8,592 bases of DNA from assembly GCA_902766185.1 (NCBI GenBank), contig CACXCQ010000036.1, positions 1 to 8,592 on the forward strand, read 5' to 3'. Positions 6,204 to 8,592 of this stretch are shown here, piece by piece. Each line of letters starts with the position of its first letter. Position 1 is the stretch's first letter. Under the pieces are notes generated by a model. It was not told the DNA's origin. It saw nothing but the letters and a program-made list of their open reading frames with translations, and ran no database searches. The translations under genes and the position numbers were made by a program. This DNA is from an uncultured Eubacteriales bacterium (GTDB lineage Bacteria; Bacillota; Clostridia; Peptostreptococcales; Anaerovoracaceae).

Positions 6204-6763
6204 TGAAATACAAACTGAGAGAACCCTTTACAAAAGAAAAGATCCGTTCCCTGCGCTCCGGCGATCAGGTGCTGATCACGGGGACGGTCTACACCGCCCG
6301 GGACGCCGCGCATAAACGGATCCTGGAAATGCTGGAGCGGGGAGAGGAGCCTCCCTTTGAGATCGAAAACTCCATCATCTATTACGTGGGACCCACCCCG
6401 GCCAAGCCGGGCCAGGTCATCGGCTCCGCCGGTCCCACCACCAGCTACCGCATGGACGCCTACGCCCCCGCCCTCCTGGACAGAGGGCAGCTGATGATGA
6501 TCGGCAAGGGCCAGCGCAGCCGGGAGGTGGCCGATGCTACCTGTCGAAACGGCGCAGTGTACGCCGCGGCCATCGGCGGCGCGGCGGCGGTGATGGCCCG
6601 GTGCGTGAAGTCCGCGGAGGTCATCGCCTTCCCGGACCTCGGGGCAGAAGCCGTGCGCCGGCTCTATGTGGAGGACCTGCCGGTGACCATCGTGCTGGAC
6701 ACCGAAGGCGGCAACCTCTACGTAGAGGGCCGGGAGGAGTATCTGCGAAGCCGGGAAAAATAA
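6203..6763 (+). CDS. Class I fumarate hydratase, beta subunit
   Basis: C-terminal half of the two-subunit class I fumarase, 186 residues, usual length. Characteristic motifs: TGTVYTARDAAHKR (26-39) with substrate-contacting arginine and histidine residues, GPTTSYRMD (77-85), MIGKG (99-103) and the glycine/alanine-rich AAAIGGAAAVMA stretch (121-132). It assembles with the alpha chain so that substrate binds between this domain and the labile iron of the cluster (known for the family). GGGAGGTGAT (6187-6196), inside the end of the alpha gene, is its ribosome site, 6 bases before the ATG, which overlaps the alpha stop by one base. A 14-bp palindrome and a bidirectional terminator follow. Confidence 0.93.
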   Translation: MKYKLREPFTKEKIRSLRSGDQVLITGTVYTARDAAHKRILEMLERGEEPPFEIENSIIYYVGPTPAKPGQVIGSAGPTTSYRMDAYAPALLDRGQLMMIGKGQRSREVADATCRNGAVYAAAIGGAAAVMARCVKSAEVIAFPDLGAEAVRRLYVEDLPVTIVLDTEGGNLYVEGREEYLRSREK

Positions 6764-6766
6764 GCG

Positions 6767-6780
6767 CGCCTGATCAGGCG
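6767..6780. repeat. Perfect 14-bp palindrome after the fumarase genes
   Basis: CGCCTGATCAGGCG is self-complementary with no spacer, 3 bases after the beta-subunit stop. Without a loop it is a poor hairpin by itself and it is not followed by a T run. It could help define the mRNA end or be a protein site. Confidence 0.45.
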
Positions 6781-6787
6781 GAGATGC

Positions 6788-6836
6788 AAAAAAAGACACG
6801 AGCCGGTTGCCCGAAGGCAGCCGGCCCGTCTTTTTT
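6788..6836. terminator. Bidirectional intrinsic terminator between fumarase and lipoprotein genes
   Basis: GCCGGTTGCC (6802-6811) pairs with GGCAGCCGGC (6816-6825) with one G-T pair around the stable tetraloop CGAA. The stem can extend through the flanking GAC/GTC to a seven-A run on the left (6788-6794) and a six-T run on the right (6831-6836). It sits between convergent genes that end at 6763 and 6841 and would serve both. Confidence 0.88.
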
Positions 6837-6840
6837 ACGC

Positions 6841-7425
6841 TTATTCGAATATCCTCTCCAGGTACCGCTTGATATCGTCCGAGTGATCCGAGAAGTTGAA
6901 CTCTTCTCCGGTCCTGTCCTCGTACAGCTCCTGTACGCTCTTTCCCTGATCCTCAGGGTCGAAATCCACATTCCCCGTCGTCGTCTTCCATGGGTTGTCG
7001 TCCGGCAGCACCGCGTGAGCGATGTTGTGCTGCTTCCACTCGTAGGCCATGTCCTTGGCCGTCCGGAAGGACTCGTAGTCGCTTCCGTGGACAGGGTGCT
7101 CGTCGATCAGGGCCTGGCAGATCTTCTTCATGGCCCGGCCGCTGGTGATCTTGTAGGAATCGTAGACGCACCAGTTGTCGTAGGTGTAGATGGCCGTGAA
7201 GTCCTCCCCCTTGTACGTGAAGAGATAGGACCAGCCTCCGCCGTCCGTATCCCGGAGGTTGATGTCCTCCGCGTCGGCGGACATGGTCTGCCCCTCCCCT
7301 TCAGCCGGCTCCTCTGTCTCCGACTCGCCGGTCACCTGGGCGCAGCCCGCCAGCAGGCAGAGCGCCACGGCCAGCGCGGCCAGGATCGCCAGGAGAACGC
7401 TTTTCTTTCGCAGCTCCTTCATCAT
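6841..7425 (-). CDS. Putative lipoprotein of unknown function
   Basis: A 194-residue protein with a lipoprotein signal peptide: basic start MMKELRKKS, hydrophobic core at 10-25, and lipobox LLAGC with the lipidated cysteine at C28. An acidic, low-complexity linker follows (about 31-55, rich in E, G, T), then a globular domain with no motif I recognise. That domain contains WSYLFTYKGEDFTAIYTYDNWCVYDSY (roughly 65-91, aromatic-rich) and an ITSGRAMKKICQALIDEHPVHGS segment that looks helical. Two ATG codons stand in tandem at 7425 and 7422; the first is taken, though either may be used. It starts 4 bases after the stop of the FrhB-like gene, so the two are almost certainly co-transcribed. Expected to sit on the outer face of the cytoplasmic membrane. 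Function not assigned. Confidence 0.85.
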   Translation of the reverse strand: MMKELRKKSVLLAILAALAVALCLLAGCAQVTGESETEEPAEGEGQTMSADAEDINLRDTDGGGWSYLFTYKGEDFTAIYTYDNWCVYDSYKITSGRAMKKICQALIDEHPVHGSDYESFRTAKDMAYEWKQHNIAHAVLPDDNPWKTTTGNVDFDPEDQGKSVQELYEDRTGEEFNFSDHSDDIKRYLERIFE

Positions 7426-7429
7426 ATCG

Positions 7430-8479
7430 TTACGGATTCACCTTCAGCGCCTTCGCTCTCTTGGACGCGGAGGCTCTCATCAGCTTATCCATGGCGGCCG
7501 CTTCCGCCTCTTCGTCGCCGAAGGACCGGAATTCCAGCACGCCCTTTTCTTTCGCCAGGTTCACCAGCTCTTCGCCCTTCTTCGTCCGGACGATCAGCTG
7601 GTTCCAGCCCTTGTCCACGTCCCAGCCCTCGGTGCTTCTGGCGCCGCCTACGGACAGGTCCGCGAATTCCGCGGTCATGTCGTCGCAGTACTTGCAGGCC
7701 TCTCTGACCAAAGGCAGGACCTCGTCCAGGTCGACCTGACGGTCGTCCATATCCATGCGGTGGAACTTGCTGGGCAGGATGTCCACGTGAGACGCGTCAC
7801 CCAGGGCCGCCAGGCCCTTCCAGTCCAGGCCCCATCCGCAGAACAGGCCGAAGACCATGCCGATGTTGTCCGCGTTGTTGTCGTTGTCCGCGTAGGGCTT
7901 CGCCTTCATCTTCGCTACAGCCAGGGTCTTGCAGGGGGTCCCGACCACGCCGATCTTCTTGTATTCGTCAGCGGCCAGGGCTTCGTTGAGCACCGCCAGA
8001 GTGGGCGGGATCTGGAAGCTGGATCCGCTGCACTTTCTCACCTCGGCCGGCTCCGTCACCAGCGCTCCCGCCGGGTCCAGAGTTCCGTCCTCCTGTCCTG
8101 CCTTTGAGAGGACCGCCGCGTCGATGAATCCCTCCGCCAGGGCAAACTCCACCAGCGCCGTCATGGTTCCGCCGTGCTGGGCGTTCCTGCGGATCTCCGG
8201 ATCCGCTGCCCGGGTCAGATAAAGTGACCGGAAGGGACCGATCCCGGGAATGATCTCGCATCCGTCAGCGCCGAAGAGTTTCTCCCGCAGCGCTTCGAGG
8301 TCCGCCGGCATTCTGGGGCAGAAGTACTTGCAGCGGCCTTCCGTGCGGTCGCAGTCGTAATCCACGAATGTACGTCCTTCATAGGATTTCCAGTACGGAC
8401 ACATGCCCTGACACGCGCCGCAGCCGGTGCAGATGCCGGCGTTGACGACTTTTCGTTCAAGCTCTAATATGCAATACAT
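7430..8479 (-). CDS. FrhB/FdhB-like protein: coenzyme F420 hydrogenase/dehydrogenase beta-subunit family
   Basis: 349-residue cytosolic iron-sulfur flavoprotein of the family that includes F420-reducing hydrogenase beta subunit. An N-terminal ferredoxin-like motif CTGCGACQGMCP gives C17, C20, C23 and C27 for one [4Fe-4S] cluster. A second cysteine group follows, C43, C50 and C54 (YDCDRTEGRCKYFCP). The central part has RNAQHGGTMTALVEFAL (98-114), usual in the family N-terminal domain, and the C-terminal domain shows GTPCK (C183), a GLFCGWG segment (C214), CKYCDD (C262, C265) and FADLSVGGARSTEGW (272-286). In bacteria without F420, such proteins pass electrons using FAD and Fe-S centres; partners vary and none is visible here. 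The ATG at 8479 is chosen because AAGGAGGT (rc of 8485-8492) lies 5 bases away; a GTG at 8482 would be only 2 bases from it. Tightly linked to the lipoprotein gene downstream. Confidence 0.92.
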   Translation of the reverse strand: MYCILELERKVVNAGICTGCGACQGMCPYWKSYEGRTFVDYDCDRTEGRCKYFCPRMPADLEALREKLFGADGCEIIPGIGPFRSLYLTRAADPEIRRNAQHGGTMTALVEFALAEGFIDAAVLSKAGQEDGTLDPAGALVTEPAEVRKCSGSSFQIPPTLAVLNEALAADEYKKIGVVGTPCKTLAVAKMKAKPYADNDNNADNIGMVFGLFCGWGLDWKGLAALGDASHVDILPSKFHRMDMDDRQVDLDEVLPLVREACKYCDDMTAEFADLSVGGARSTEGWDVDKGWNQLIVRTKKGEELVNLAKEKGVLEFRSFGDEEAEAAAMDKLMRASASKRAKALKVNP

Positions 8480-8492
8480 CACGTACCTCCTT

Positions 8493-8592
8493 CTATGTCA
8501 GAACGATCAGGAGTCCGTGGATTCTGATTTCCATACATTCCACTCCTTCAGGAACGTAATCAGACAGCGGAGCCGCCAGCTTGCACATATGA
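8493..8592 (-). CDS. Possible 3' end of an unidentified gene upstream of the FrhB-like gene
   Basis: On the minus strand one frame is open from the window edge to a TAG at 8495-8493, encoding about 32 residues ending RIHGLLIVLT. The stop is directly followed by the AAGGAGGT of the FrhB-like gene, 13 bases before its ATG, the spacing expected inside an operon. The other two minus frames contain stops in this stretch. The fragment is too short to recognise a family, and an ATG at 8588 means a tiny separate frame is also possible. Confidence 0.45.
   Translation of the reverse strand, partial: HMCKLAAPLSDYVPEGVECMEIRIHGLLIVLT

Noticed and set aside
6601..7707. Large plus-strand open frame spanning the fumarase beta end, the terminator and the lipoprotein gene
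   Set aside because: It crosses a strong terminator and is antisense to the lipoprotein and FrhB-like genes, with a proline/arginine-rich product that matches no family.

Overview
The window is ordinary bacterial chromosome, GC-rich and densely coded. It carries eight complete or near-complete protein genes plus the truncated ends of two genes at the window edges. The content suggests an anaerobic, amino-acid- or peptide-using member of the Firmicutes (Clostridia): a YfcC/DcuC-type carrier, a PepD dipeptidase, a two-subunit oxygen-sensitive class I fumarase, a short malic enzyme, an FrhB-like iron-sulfur flavoprotein, a lipoprotein with a Gram-positive-style lipobox, and strong AAGGAGG-type ribosome binding sites. 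The phylum is inferred from this content; the species cannot be named. No tRNA, rRNA, phage gene, transposase or CRISPR array was seen.

Layout. From 1 to 2428, rightward: the end of a YfcC-family membrane carrier, a hairpin terminator, then pepD, closed by a strong terminator that looks bidirectional (2458-2495). From 2496 to 2868 there is a non-coding stretch holding an unusual array of four TGTNGAT-N19-ATCNACA units in strict 26-bp register. From 5230 down to 2869 is a leftward three-gene operon: malic enzyme, SGNH/GDSL hydrolase and a YbaK-family aminoacyl-tRNA deacylase. The first two genes overlap, and a 16-bp tandem repeat lies at the junction of the last two. From 5231 to 5360 is a divergent promoter region. 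From 5361 to 6763, rightward, are the fumarase alpha and beta subunits, overlapping by one base. A second bidirectional terminator (6788-6836) separates them from a leftward operon (8592 down to 6841) that contains the end of an unidentified gene, an FrhB-like protein and a lipoprotein of unknown function.

How the genes fit together. The carrier and PepD suit uptake or exchange of amino acids and hydrolysis of dipeptides. Fumarase and malic enzyme, transcribed divergently from one short control region, connect fumarate, malate and pyruvate, a C4 branch typical of anaerobic fermentation. The FrhB-like protein implies electron transfer through flavin and [4Fe-4S] clusters. Its donor and acceptor are not in the window, and its tight coupling to an exported lipoprotein is unexplained.

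No clearly new multi-gene system was found. The observation most worth following up is the intergenic array at 2581-2834. Next are the FrhB-like/lipoprotein pair and the 16-bp repeat that overlaps a stop codon.
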